In this document: positions 11,731-21,755 of the stretch, piece after piece
Layout of the letters: the number at the start of each line of letters is the position of its first letter
Position numbering within the stretch: position 1 is the first letter of the stretch
Assembly (NCBI GenBank): GCA_014529385.2
Contig: CM043960.1
Span: 77,589,910 to 77,653,909, forward strand
DNA length: 64,000 nucleotides
Direction of reading: 5' to 3'
Source of the DNA: Adiantum capillus-veneris
Taxonomy: Eukaryota; Streptophyta; Polypodiopsida; Polypodiales; Pteridaceae
Translations under genes and position numbers: made by a program
Notes under the pieces: model-generated
Database searches by the model: none
What the model was told of the DNA's origin: nothing
What the model saw: only the letters and a program-made list of their open reading frames with translations

Positions 11731-12550
11731 AGTATTTCTCCATCCACTTGGAATGAATTCGAAGGTGTCCAAAAAAGACTTCTTACAAACTTCCTCAAAG
11801 TGAAGAGCCAAACACCATACCCACTACTTCTACTCAAAACAAGCACAGTACCTATTGAGATTTTGGGCATGGAACAAGTAGTGGAGGATGTTGTAAAACT
11901 TCAACAACACCCAACACATTGACTCCCTAAGATAGCTTGGGAAGCAAGTCGCAAACTCCAAAAGAACCATAAAAGCAAAATCCTAAGTCCAGGGTGGATG
12001 CAAGACATCTCAAAATGGTTCAAGAAGTGGAATGTGGACCACCTCCTACATGATGCCTCCTTGGATCCCACAATCAATGAGGCTTTTCTCCAACGACAAT
12101 GCATCACCAAATGGGAAGCACATGGAGGATCCTGCTTCATGCACTACACTACTCACATTGCTCCCAACTATAAGGCCATATTCTTCTCTGAGAGACGCTC
12201 TCATACCCTACTTGATCGAAACCATTCCCATATCAGCCATTCGCACTTTGGTGGCAATCCATCTTAGTTCACATCCTCATCGTAGTGAGATAGGCCGTTG
12301 GGGAACCGGTGTTGAGTCCCTTTGGCTATGCACACTATTCCCCATGGGAGTTCAAGAGACCGAGCATCACACCCTTCTTGATTGCTCAACCTTTGATCAC
12401 CTTCGAGCTCATTTCCCACAGCTCTTCACTAAGCCACACACCATCAACTCTTTCATCTCACAACATGCACGAGGTCTCTCTATAGCAACATTCATAACAA
12501 CAGTGCTTGCATATCGTGAGACTCTCATCACCTCACAACAAACCATGTAA
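11408..12550 (+). pseudogene. LINE copy 1 C-terminal region with terminal zinc-finger remnant
   Basis: Overlapping frames (11491-11922, 11998-12267, 12032-12550) encode the thumb/connection and the C-terminal part of the LINE ORF2. The motif CTLFPMGVQETEHHTLLDC near 12334-12390 is the C-x2-C-x(n)-H-x4-C finger found at the end of many plant LINE ORF2 proteins. Here the second cysteine is phenylalanine. A run of 31 G codes for a poly-glycine stretch at the WGG position of the protein. Confidence 0.75.
11699..11729. repeat. Poly-G run of 31 within LINE copy 1
   Basis: Thirty-one consecutive G follow GATGTAT. LINE copy 2 has only a short GGGAGG at the homologous site, so the run is an expansion specific to this copy. 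Confidence 0.95.
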
Positions 12551-12669
12551 CATGTTTTTGTTGGTCCCATAGGCCGTATTTGGCCTCCGAGGACGCTAAT
12601 AGATTCTATCTATCTATCTATCTATCTCTCGGATGAAATACCTCATGCATAGGGACATGTGGCCTACGG

Positions 12670-13401
12670 GTATATTTTTGGAATTGCAATGGCTACCCAT
12701 GGAGCACAGGGGTTTCAATAGAAGAGCTTACTAATGATGCAGACATCATACTCCTAGTAGCAGAGACTTGGGAACATGAATCACAATGGATCAATGGTAT
12801 GGGGAAATACAATGTATACTCATTGATGTGGCCACATAATGTAAAGCAAAGAAGGGGGAATGGTGGCATAGCATGTATGGTGAAATGTACTCAAGGATCC
12901 AATGTGTCCATTATCAAAGAGGACATGCGCAAACAGTATTTATGGCTGCAAATTACTATGCCTAATGGGGCTTTTCTCTTTGTGGCAGGATGCTACATCC
13001 CACATCAAGACTCAAGTTTCTACACACATGTAGATCAAAACCACCCAAACATTGACTCGGAACAAGACATTGCACATTATAAATGCAAAGGGAATGTCAT
13101 TATATTGGGAGACATGAATGCATGTATGGCCATAAACCAACTTGACACCTCATAAAATCTCATGCCTTCTCTTAGTAGGTACACATCGAAATCATATGTT
13201 TATGCTGCACATCGATGGACACCAAGGAGCCAAATTTCTATGGAAAGGAGCTCACCCACATGTGCAATAGCACGGGAATGTACATTGGGAATGGTATGCT
13301 TCAATGTAAAGATACTAATTGCGACACATGTAGAAAGCATAACGGAGCTAGTGTGGTTGACTATCTTCTTCTATCAAATGATAAGATGGTTGGTTCCATA
13401 A
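12670..13401 (+). pseudogene. LINE copy 2 endonuclease (APE-like) domain
   Basis: The frame contains FWNCNGYPWSTG, matching the N-x-N-G start of exonuclease-endonuclease-phosphatase folds, then DIILLVAETW with the catalytic-type glutamate, then FVAGCYIPHQDS and VIILGDMNAC, the G-D-x-N motif. In LINEs this domain nicks the target DNA for primed reverse transcription. The frame breaks at about 13155 and continues in another frame. Confidence 0.85.
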
Positions 13402-13465
13402 TGGCAAAACTCTTTGGAAGTGTCATGGAGATGAAACTAAGTGCTTGGGCTGAACTCAATGACAA

Positions 13466-13905
13466 ATGTGCATGCGGTCAAGCCGATCACATAGTACCAT
13501 TGATCACCTTGTCACCCTACGTGTCCTCATGGAAGAAAGACGCTTGATGGAAAAAGGCCTATATTGTTGTTTTGTAGACTTAAAAAAAGCCTTTGATATG
13601 GTCCCACATGACACCCTTTGGAAGAGGATGGAAGAACTCCAAGTACCTAGTGAATACATGCATGCCGTAGCAAGGATATATGAACGTGTTGTATGCCAAG
13701 GGCGCATGAAAGGTGATGTATCTGAAATGCTCACAAGTGATATTGGAGTCAAGCAAGGATGTCCATTGTCTCCCACTCTCTTTAGGCTATGTATTGATAG
13801 ACTTGAACAAATGGTCCAAGAGTATGTACAACAAGAGGGTATGTCTATGCAGATGATGTAGTACTACTTGCACATATGTAAGAAGATGCCCAAAAAATGA
13901 TGACG
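13466..13905 (+). pseudogene. LINE copy 2 reverse transcriptase
   Basis: The frame encodes FVDLKKAFDMVPHDTLW, GVKQGCPLSPTLFRLCID and YADDVVLL near 13850-13870. The three catalytic acidic positions of the palm are present, unlike copy 1. A stop follows soon after and the LTR element sits just downstream at 13947, so no functional protein can form. Confidence 0.9.
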
Positions 13906-13946
13906 GTCCTCGAAGCTTTTTGCACCCATAGTGGTTTGATGGTTAA

Positions 13947-14089
13947 TGTGAGGAAGAGGGAATTAAAGCCATGTGTATCTTTGCCCGACCATCTCCTTAT
14001 ATAGGTCCGTGACCCCCTAGTTCATTTATGTATATAGGAACCCTCTAGACTTGCATAGGTGGCCTTGCCATAGGACCCGTGTCCTCACA
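13947..14089 (-). repeat. 3' LTR of nested chromovirus (143 bp)
   Basis: It runs from TGTGAGGAAG to GTCCTCACA, with a TATATAAGG-like box on the minus strand near 13995-14005 that would act as promoter in the LTR. Confidence 0.9.
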
Positions 14090-14310
14090 TTACCCCCCCT
14101 TGGGAAAAAACATATGTCCTCAAAAACTAAGTTAGGAAAACGATTCTTAAGCATGGAGACATTCTCCCATGTGGAGCCTTCTTCTGGTCTATCTAGCCAC
14201 CGTACTAACACCTGTCGCCTGACGTAGTGCCTAGTGCGAAGCCCATGTGCATTCATGATACGTTCTGGTTCATGAGGAACACTAGGTGGCTCAATCATAT
14301 CTACCAACAC
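14026..14310 (-). pseudogene. Chromodomain of nested chromovirus
   Basis: On the minus strand a frame contains PERIMNAHGLRTRHYVRRQV then VRWLDRPEEGSTWENV, which is the chromodomain signature (V-x-V/W-R/K-W and TWE). In chromoviruses this integrase C-terminal module binds modified histones and directs integration to heterochromatin. The frame runs past FPRGG into the PPT and LTR, as usual for the pol end. Confidence 0.85.
14090..14104 (-). other. Polypurine tract of nested chromovirus
   Basis: On the minus strand the bases CCCAAGGGGGGGTAA lie immediately before the 3' LTR start TGTGAGG; this is the plus-strand priming site of reverse transcription. Confidence 0.85.
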
Positions 14311-14497
14311 CCCTGTGTCAATAATATTATCACTTTGTCCAAGCTATTTATGTAAACGACTTACATGAAGAACAAGATGAGCTTTTGAATGCTCTGGAAG
14401 AGCTAATTTATAGCCACTTGACCTACACGCTTAAGGATTGTGAATGGTACACAATACCTTGTTGACAACTTAGCCACTGGCCCAATATTTAGACTTA

Positions 14498-14965
14498 CTA
14501 AATGTTTGGAACTTTGAGGAAAATCTTTTCCCCCTCCTGAAAAGAGATGAGACGGCGATGCTCGTCTGCATACTTCTTATAATGATCTTGAGTTTGCTTA
14601 ACATTCTGTTGAGCAACTCTAAGCATATCAAAATGCTCCTTGAGAAAATCTTTGGCTTGTGGAATTTTCTCTATAGACAAACCCATTGTCATTGGTGACC
14701 TAGGTTGATAGCCATACATAAGTGTGAATGGACTAAATCCAGTAGTCACGTGTTTGGCATTGTTATATGCAAACTCCAATATGGGCAAGTAATCTTCCCA
14801 ATTACTTTGCTTCTTTTTAATGTATGCTTTTAACATATCCTCTAGCACTTGATTAACCCTCTCAGTTTGGCCATCTATCTGTGGATGATCTGTCGTACTA
14901 AGGTTTAACTTGGTGTTCGAGCACAGCTCTCCAAAAGTGATTGTCAAACTTTTTATCGCTATCAC
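14498..14965 (-). pseudogene. Integrase catalytic core of nested chromovirus
   Basis: A 155-residue frame with STTDHPQIDGQTERVNQVLE, the highly conserved segment carrying the third acidic residue of the DDE integrase core. It is followed by NWEDYLPILEFAYNN and GFSPFTLMYGYQPRSP, both typical of Ty3/gypsy integrases. The second catalytic D (ISDSDKKF) lies upstream in another frame near 14950-14990. The zinc-binding HHCC domain and the first D are deleted. Confidence 0.92.
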
Positions 14966-15110
14966 TTATGATACTAGCTTTGAGCTTGTGCTCTTTGCTT
15001 GTTGTGTCTACTATGAGCCTTGCCCAAGCTTTTATATTCCTCCAAAAGCCTACACAAAAAAGCATCCAAGAAAAGTGTGTAGGAGGAAACCCCCCCGGCG
15101 CTTTTTTTTT

Positions 15111-15563
15111 CTACGCGTGCGCACCCTCACATGCACGTTCTTTTCTTTTTTCCTTCTCTTCTTTCTCACACTGTTGCCATGCGTCGCTGCCATCGGATGC
15201 CGCTATGTGTGTCACCGCCGTCGGACACTGTTGTTGCACTTTGCGGGCTAGCCTGTAGGGCTTGGCCCTTGGACATAGCTTCAAGCTGCCCGAGCTAGTC
15301 CCTTGAGGCTTGACCTTAGGGCTTGGACCTTGAGGCTTGACCTTAGGGCTTGGACCTTGAGGCTTGGCCTTAGGGGCTTGGCCCTTGGCCATAGCCTTGA
15401 GGCTAGGCCATTGAGGCTTGGCCTTAGGGGCTTGGCCCTTGGACCTTGGCCATAGCCTCAGGCTGGCCTCCACACCCTCTCCATGCCTTGCTCTGGCCGC
15501 CATCGGGCTTGCCCCTAGGCCCCCTCTATGCCGTGCTCGCCCCTTTGGTCGTGCCCCCTCCAT
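15111..15563 (-). other. Repeat-coded basic/proline-rich ORF in chromovirus leader
   Basis: The GC-rich region between the PBS and integrase carries tandem 30-bp-scale repeats (about 15290-15480, CTTGGCCTTAGGGGCTTGG-like units). They translate on the minus strand to repeated GPSPKVKPQ units. It occupies the place of gag but shows no gag motif. It is probably a repeat-generated frame rather than a real protein. Confidence 0.4.
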
Positions 15564-15610
15564 GCCATGCTTTGGCCTTCAGCCACGCCATCATGCTTTA
15601 GCCTTCAGCC

Positions 15611-15611
<1 letters not shown>

Positions 15612-15658
<47 letters not shown>
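15612..15658. repeat. (GA)n microsatellite
   Basis: Uninterrupted GA dinucleotides within the leader of the nested chromovirus. Confidence 0.95.
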
Positions 15659-15662
<4 letters not shown>

Positions 15663-15698
15663 GTTGGTGCGTGCCTATTACTCCATGCCGGACTCATA

Positions 15699-15716
15699 GC
15701 CATGCTATGATACCAA
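15699..15716 (-). other. Primer-binding site of nested chromovirus
   Basis: On the minus strand TTGGTATCATAGCATGGC begins immediately inside the right LTR. It matches the initiator-Met tRNA 3' end with one mismatch in the first 12 complementary bases. Confidence 0.85.
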
Positions 15717-15910
15717 TGTGAAGAAGAGGGAACTGAACCCATACGTATCTTTGACCAACCATCTCCTTATATAGGTCCCTGACCCCTTGGCTCATAGTAA
15801 TATATAGGAACCCTCTAGACTTTCATAGGATCCGTGTCCTCACAGGTCTCTAACCTTGGAACCCTCCAGAATTTCATAGGTGGCCTTGCCATAGAACCCG
15901 TGTCCTCACA
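15717..15910 (-). repeat. 5' LTR of nested chromovirus (194 bp, with 66-bp duplication)
   Basis: It is collinear with the left LTR but has an extra 66-bp block at 15845-15910 repeating the terminal CCTCACA-containing segment, which explains its greater length. Confidence 0.85.
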
Positions 15911-16860
15911 GTTAATTTGCAAAAAACAAAGGTCGTGCTTGTTAACACACTTCAAACGAAGAAACCACTCATTGTCTATAAAGAGACACCCATTGAGGTT
16001 GTTGAGAGGTTTAAATACCTTGGCCTTGAGGTCCTAGCCAACCACAAGTGGTGTGAATGTGCTATGTGACGCCTTGAAGCTAGTAAAAGGGCATATTATG
16101 CATATGAGAACATGTGCAATCAAGGCAACATCAAGTGTTATCCTCTCAAGAAGTATCTCTTTGACACCTTGGTCATGCTTGTCTTTTTCTATCCTCTCAA
16201 GAAGTATCTCTTTGACACCTTGGTCATGCTTGTCTTTTTCTATGGAGTTGAAGTATTGGGAGGATAGCTAAGGGAAAACTCCAAAAGAACCATAAAAGTA
16301 AAATCTTGATCTCTGGATGGATGCAATACATATCCAAATGGTTCAAAAAGTGAAATGTGGACCACCTCTTCCATGATGCCTCTTTGGATCCCACGATCAA
16401 TGAGGCTTTTCTCCAATGACAATGTTTCACCAAATGGGAAACACATGGAGGGTCTCGCTTTGCATACTACACTACTCACATTGCTCCATGTTATAAAGCA
16501 ATGTTCTTCTATGGGAGAGGCTCTCGTGCCCACCCATACATGCTTGAACCCATTCCCATATCAGCCATTTACACATTGGCGAGGATGTGCCTTAGTTTTC
16601 ATCCTCTCCAAAGTAAGACGAGACATTGGGGAAAGGGTGAGGAGTCTCTTCGTCTATGCACACTATGCTCCATGGGCACCCAAGGAACCAAGCATCACAC
16701 CCTTCTTGATTTCTTTGCATTCGACCACCTTCAAGTTTGCTTCCCACACCCCTTCACCAAGGTATGCACCATCAACTCCTTCATCTCATAACATGCACAA
16801 GGTCTTTGCATAACAACATTCTTCACAAAAGTGCTTGCATATCGTGAGACGATTATTATC
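15911..16860 (+). pseudogene. LINE copy 2 C-terminal region, resumed after the insertion
   Basis: Sequence resumes at GTTAATTTGCAAAAAACAAAGG, homologous to copy 1 at 11405. The terminal finger reads CTLCSMGTQGTKHHTLLDF near 16659-16715: the C-x2-C pair is intact but the final cysteine is lost, the reverse of the defect in copy 1. A 51-bp in-frame tandem duplication lies at 16141-16242. Confidence 0.8.
16141..16242. repeat. 51-bp tandem duplication within LINE copy 2
   Basis: TCCTCTCAAGAAGTATCTCT... through GTCTTTTTCTA occurs twice in a row with no visible difference, adding 17 codons. Confidence 0.9.
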
Positions 16861-16975
16861 GCACAACAAACTATGTAACAGGATTTTGGTCCCATACGCC
16901 GTATTCGGCCTCCGACGACGCTAATAAAATCTATCTATCTATCTATCAATCTATCTCTATCAACATCTATATAAT

Positions 16976-18516
16976 TCAGATACATTCTATGTTTGTAATC
17001 TATCTTTAGCAATAATCAATTTGTCGTATGACTTTGGACCTCCAATGTTGTCTTTTGTTTTAGATGTCCAATGTATCCCGAGAGAAACAGAAAGCCACTT
17101 GGTGAAATTCAATAGCATTTTGTTTTTGGACAAGCTATTCAACAAGCAAAGGCTCATAAAAAGGTAAGTATTCAATTTTAGCATGGAAATGTGCTGCTCT
17201 TGTCGTAGTTGTTTAAAGGTAACTAAGCGCAGATTTGTTTATGGATTTCATTTCATTTTTTTGAAGAGCACCCGGAGAACAATTATCATCAGTAAAAAGA
17301 TGGCCCTTTTTCATATTCTCATTCAAAAGGTGGCTTAGATCCACAACAACGTGAGGCATTTCCCTTCCGGATAAGGTATGTTGTGAAAGATCAATCATCA
17401 ATGTTCTGCAAAAACATGTGTGAAGGGCTTTGTTGTGAAGCTTGTGCAGATCAACGAAGGATCTCAATTAGCTTTCAATGCCCTAGATGGGAAGAAACAT
17501 GGAGAGACAACTTACAAGCACAAAATATGTCTTTTCCAATGTACGAGTAAGGTAGATGTAATCAATCATTTTAGATTGATGCATGCATGATTTATGGGAG
17601 CATGTAGGCCTAAGGTTAGGCTGCGCTTGCACGCTGAACAAGAAAAAACCATTATACAAGTCAAGTAACTATTGGTTGCCATGAATGTAGCTATATGTGA
17701 AAGAACGCATAAGACCTGAGAATAGGGTTTTTCCTCAATGAATTCTAAGTATGTACTCTAAAAACATGCATACATGTGCATCACACACGCATACATGTAT
17801 ATGTTGCATACCATGTGCATGTGCATACATTCACATGCTTGCACACACACATACCCTCATGTTTCTCTCAAGCAGGTAAGCAGAAGGCCAGCTCCCTCTA
17901 GACCACCTAGCTAGTTCCATGTACTCTAAAAACATGCATACATGTGCATCACACACGCATACATGTATATGTTGCATATCATGTGCATGTGCATACATTC
18001 ACATGCTTGCACACACACATACCCTGTTGGTGCTTGCTTGGTTGAATTGTATGTTATTGCTTTTTATAAATGGTAGGCCATCTTAAATTTTAAACTAGTT
18101 AACCTATTGTTAAGGTGTGTAAAAACTCTCTTGCACTACTCCTCTGCCCGTGTACTCTCTCTCTCCAAGCTCACAACATTATTTTTCTCATAAATGAAAC
18201 AATCTCTCTCTCAAGTTCTTTTGTTTTTCAATTTTGCTTGCTTGGTGACACTTGCCATTGAGATTTGGAAAACAAGTATGGGCTCTCATCATTTAAATAA
18301 GCTTTGTTGTGTTGTAATTTCTCCTCTTTTAGTTTAAATAAGGTCTTTTCAAGGGTATTATCAAATTAAATATATGGAAGGGTTGTTATTCAAAAAATTT
18401 CTCACATTATTTTATGTCTTCACGCATCTACAATTGCTACATTTGACATCTTATCTTTTTCTATCTCTCAAGCTAACACCATAGTGTCACATCTCTCAAG
18501 CTAGCACCATAATGTC
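16976..18516. other. Gene-free stretch with a 107-bp direct-repeat pair
   Basis: No recognisable gene. Short minus-strand frames at 16987-17184 and 17213-17467 have no motif. The only structure is the direct-repeat pair listed next. Confidence 0.5.
17751..18025. repeat. Direct repeat pair, 107 bp each, 61-bp spacer
   Basis: Copies at 17751-17857 and 17919-18025 share ATGTACTCTAAAAACATGCA at the start and CACACACACATACCCT at the end, with one or two differences. Each contains several ACATG/CATGT palindromes. Confidence 0.9.
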
Positions 18517-18559
18517 ACATCTCTCTCTCTCTCTCTCTTCTTAATTTTCTATATACGCA

Positions 18560-18625
<66 letters not shown>

Positions 18626-18746
18626 TAGTGACACACACACATTTTGTGTGTATTATTCCACAATAGATGTTTTCACTTATGTACCCTTGAGCTAGAGGGG
18701 AGTGCGAGCAACATAGGCAAGTGAGGACAGAAAGAAGGCGTAGGGG

Positions 18747-18776
<30 letters not shown>
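18517..18776. repeat. (CT)n, (CA)n and (GA)n microsatellites
   Basis: (CT)n at 18519-18538 and 18564-18606 passes into (CA)n at 18606-18627; an inverted (GA)n tract lies at 18750-18778. CT and GA tracts flank about 150 bp of unique sequence and could pair. Confidence 0.9.
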
Positions 18777-18782
<6 letters not shown>

Positions 18783-18916
18783 AAGCACAATGAGAGAAGA
18801 TACAGTAAATATTTAGAGCCTTTACTTTAATCTACGGCCAAATTTTTAACAGGCTGGCAGCTTTTACAAATAAAGCACACCCAGTCGAAGGTGTGAATAG
18901 CACATCGAGATGAAGT

Positions 18917-19125
18917 GTCAATTAAATAGGACATCTAAGTAGTAAGCTGTGTCTTTATTTCAATGGTTGGTCAAGAAAATTGAAGGATCAATTAAATAGG
19001 ACACCTAAGTAGTAAGCTGTGTCTTTACTGCAATGGCTGGTCAAGAAAATTGAAAGGTCAATTAAATAGGACACCTAAGTAGTAAATTGTCTTTATTTCA
19101 ATGGTTGGATTAGAAAATCGAAGGG
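18917..19125. repeat. 70-bp tandem repeat, three copies
   Basis: GTCAATTAAATAGGACA/ACCTAAGTAGTAA... starts at 18917, 18987 and 19057 with a 70-bp period; copy three is slightly degenerate. Confidence 0.9.
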
Positions 19126-19267
19126 TCTTGAAAGGGAGTTAAGGACTTGGAAGGTGGAAAAGGTAGAGAGAGAAGAGAGAGAAAGGGGTTTAATGTCAAA
19201 AAGGAAAGAGACAACAAAAAGCTTATGTAAAAATTCAAGCCAAGTTGCCAACAATAAACGTAAAAAG

Positions 19268-19440
19268 CGTGGTGCCTAGTTGGTAGAGCTAGTGGTTAAA
19301 TCGTGTTGGGTCTTGAGTTCAATTTCTCTCTATAACAATCAAAAGCATTGGTACAATCTTTAAGTAAGTCCCTCGGGCCTACATAAGACTAAGCTCAAAA
19401 CCTTAGTCTTCGATCAAATTTGGGGATTACATAGGAGTAA
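19268..19440 (+). mobile_element. Candidate tRNA-derived SINE
   Basis: GTGCCTAGTTGGTAGAGC resembles an RNA polymerase III A box. GAGTTCAATTTC about 35 bases further on resembles a B box (GGTTCRANNCC). The spacing fits an internal tRNA-like promoter, but the fold is not a proper tRNA. A non-tRNA tail follows. No target-site duplication is clear, so this stays a candidate. Confidence 0.35.
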
Positions 19441-20185
19441 CATGACATGAATAGTGAATAGGAGAGGACGTAAGATTATATTAGAGGGTTGGACCAAATG
19501 CCAAAGATTTTATCAAAGTATTGCTAATGGATTAATGTTTATTTTCATAATATTTATGAAAGAATTTTGAATTTTTTGGTGCATTAACTAGATGTTTGCT
19601 TACTTGGCATTTAGAGACAGGTACACATGAGAGCATTCCATGAGTGATTTTTGAAGTATTATTCAAATACACATATGGGAAGGACCCAATGGGAGCCAAA
19701 ATTTCTATTTTATTAATTAGGGAGTGGTGTTGAAACTAAAGGAAAATTGAAGGGTATTCAAAAAGGACCCTAGGAATGGGAAAGGTATTGAGACCCATTT
19801 ATAAAAGATAGAGATAGGAAAGAAAAAGGAGGAAAAGGACAAAGTGTGGAAAAAGTAGAGAGAGATATTGGAGGAAAATCACAAACTTTATCTACACTAG
19901 TAAAATGGCGTCGCCTTCGGCGGTGGCATGGCCCCTATTCCCCTTGCTTCCACTGCCTATTCAAAGAGGGTTTTGGATCACTGGCCAAAGTTATGAGATA
20001 CCAAGATCAGAGATGCCTTGGACTATTTTTTGTGAAGCTGCGCAAACATAGGGAGAGCCTGTCGAGGAGACCAGAGAGTAGGAGATACTCATAGAGAGAG
20101 ATCACTAATTGTGGCGGCAGGTCTCGAGGAGCGAGGTGGGTGAAATCAGAGGGATGTTGTGGCGGTGTCCTCTCTCACGCAATGG

Positions 20186-20240
<55 letters not shown>
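19441..20240. other. No recognisable gene; (CT)n tract at the right end
   Basis: Short open frames lack motifs. A (CT)n tract runs 20190-20239 and abuts the PPR remnant. Confidence 0.5.
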
Positions 20241-20243
<3 letters not shown>

Positions 20244-20246
20244 ATC

Positions 20247-20520
20247 TCAAGAGACACCCTCGCTTGGCATCTGCCAAAAACAGCTCAGAGCTTCTTGGGC
20301 CTCCCCATGTTGGGCATATCCCGCAATCAGTGCATTCCAAGAGATAACGATATCCCGGTCAAGAAGCTCCTCCAACACTTTTTGTGCTTTATGAAGTGCA
20401 CCACATTCGGCATACATGTCAACCAAGGCAGTGCCAAGACACGCCAACAACTACAATTGCCAATTCTTGAACACACTTGTTCAAAGCGACAATCGTGCCA
20501 GATCAGCGCAAGCAAATAAC
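20247..20520 (-). pseudogene. PPR protein remnant (PLS-type)
   Basis: The minus-strand frame reads LGTALVDMYAECGALHKAQK, then DRDIVISWNALIAGYAQHG and EAQEALSCFWQM. These are successive pentatricopeptide-repeat motifs of the PLS class, whose intact members bind organellar RNA in plant plastids and mitochondria. Only about two motifs remain. Upstream the frame is broken by a stop and frameshift near 20450. Downstream it stops at 20247 just before a (GA)n tract. An extra residue in DIVISWNAL (usually DVVSWNAL) is a further sign of decay. Confidence 0.8.
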
Positions 20521-21519
20521 AGAAACGCTGATAATTGATTCAAAACGCTCTGAAAATCACGCGAAACTTTCATCCCCTATTTATCTACAGCCAATAGACT
20601 CAGAGAGCAAACGGTCCACATCATCAAGAAGATAATTGCGATGTATTTAAATCCTCTTCGTTGAAGTTGGGACCAGGTGCTGCAATTTCCAATCGCACCA
20701 AATGTCTTTTTCACTTATTGTATGGGCGATACCATTTTTCCCCACCAAATGTCTCCGCATGATTGGCTCCAACAATCTCAAAAAGAGATGCAATTGACGT
20801 AATTATCTGTTGCACACCACATCAGTCCTGTGAGCAGCCCATGCTCATAAACCTACAAAAGGAAGAGGGAAAACTGAAGAAATATATTAAGATCAACACT
20901 ACAGAGAGATAATCTAGCCTCTCAGCACTCTGTTTAGCCTCTATTTTTTCATTCGAGGTCCCTACTTGAGTGAATCTCTCATGTACGGGTGGCTAGGATG
21001 AAGCCACCCCCAGATGAAACGCAGTCCTCATCGACACTACCTTGCCTACCTTCTAACTACTCATCCAAACATCAGGAATCATTTCGTCCCTCCCCCTTTC
21101 AGCTTAAGCTCGCAGGAGAAGTGCAATCATCCATACACCAGGCACAGAAAACCCTAAAGTATAGGTGACGCTAACAAATGTCGTCTTAGGGCCTAATCCT
21201 GCAACGCACCTTGAACAAAACGCAAGAATCACACTGAGTCAATGGCGCAAGTACACGTAGACAGCCTCTCTCCCCCTCTCTCTCGATCACAGCTCTGTGT
21301 TGCCTATTAGTTGAGGCTAGCTTGGCCGGATCAACCAACGTACCACACGTGACCAGGGGATGGTTGTTGGGAACCCTCCCTTGGACTCCTCCCCTAGTTA
21401 ATGCCAAGCCATCCAACATCTTCCCGTTTTGAGCTCTCCCTGAAATTAGCTGTGTGTGTGTGTGTGAGCAAGAGTTGGGGGCAGGCAGGATGATAAACAA
21501 CAGCTATGTTTCAATGGAA

Positions 21520-21520
<1 letters not shown>
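20521..21520. other. No recognisable gene
   Basis: A 104-residue minus frame at 21186-21500 contains a TH/CV stretch from a short (GT)n and has no domain I recognise. No splice-consistent model was found. Confidence 0.45.
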
Positions 21521-21557
<37 letters not shown>

Positions 21558-21607
21558 GGAGGCTAGAGGTAACTGCTACTACTCTTGCATGCAGTTGAGC
21601 TCACTCT

Positions 21608-21671
<64 letters not shown>

Positions 21672-21711
21672 GGCACCGAAAAATTGAGCCTTGAAAATAA
21701 ATGAGCCAAAG

Positions 21712-21755
<44 letters not shown>

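Larger units (their letters stand above)
10817..12630 (+). mobile_element. LINE copy 1, 5'-truncated non-LTR retrotransposon
   Basis: Homology to LINE copy 2 starts at GCAAAACTCTTTGGA (about 10817). It continues through reverse transcriptase, a poly-G interruption at 11699-11729 and the C-terminal region, ending in TTCTATC(TATC)n at 12601-12630. Many plant LINEs of this type end in a short tandem repeat rather than poly(A). The endonuclease domain is absent, as expected for a 5'-truncated insertion. Several frameshifts disrupt the ORF. Confidence 0.85.
13947..15910 (-). mobile_element. Internally deleted chromovirus (Ty3/gypsy) nested in LINE copy 2
   Basis: TG..CA LTRs bound the element: left 13947-14089, right 15717-15910. 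Both flanks carry the 5-bp target-site duplication GTTAA (13942-13946 and 15911-15915). On the minus strand the PBS (TGGTATCATAGC) adjoins the right LTR and the purine tract AAGGGGGGGTAA adjoins the left LTR, fixing orientation. Only integrase core and chromodomain coding remain; gag, protease, RT and RNase H are missing. At 1964 bp it is far shorter than a full chromovirus, so it depended on others for movement or was deleted after insertion. Confidence 0.92.
12631..16975 (+). mobile_element. LINE copy 2, near full length, split by nested LTR element
   Basis: It begins directly after the TCTA tail of copy 1 with an apurinic endonuclease-like domain, continues with RT, and is interrupted at 13947-15910 by an LTR retrotransposon flanked by GTTAA on both sides. 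The LINE resumes at 15911 and ends with the sequence CCTCCGACGACGCTAATA and a (TCTA)n tail at about 16926-16975. Sequence on either side of the insertion is collinear with copy 1. It carries several stops and an internal deletion of about 200 bp near 16256-16270. Confidence 0.85.

Noticed and set aside
21186-21500. 104-residue minus-strand frame upstream of CT tracts
   Set aside because: No motif, part of it derives from a short (GT)n tract, and no splice or start context supports it.
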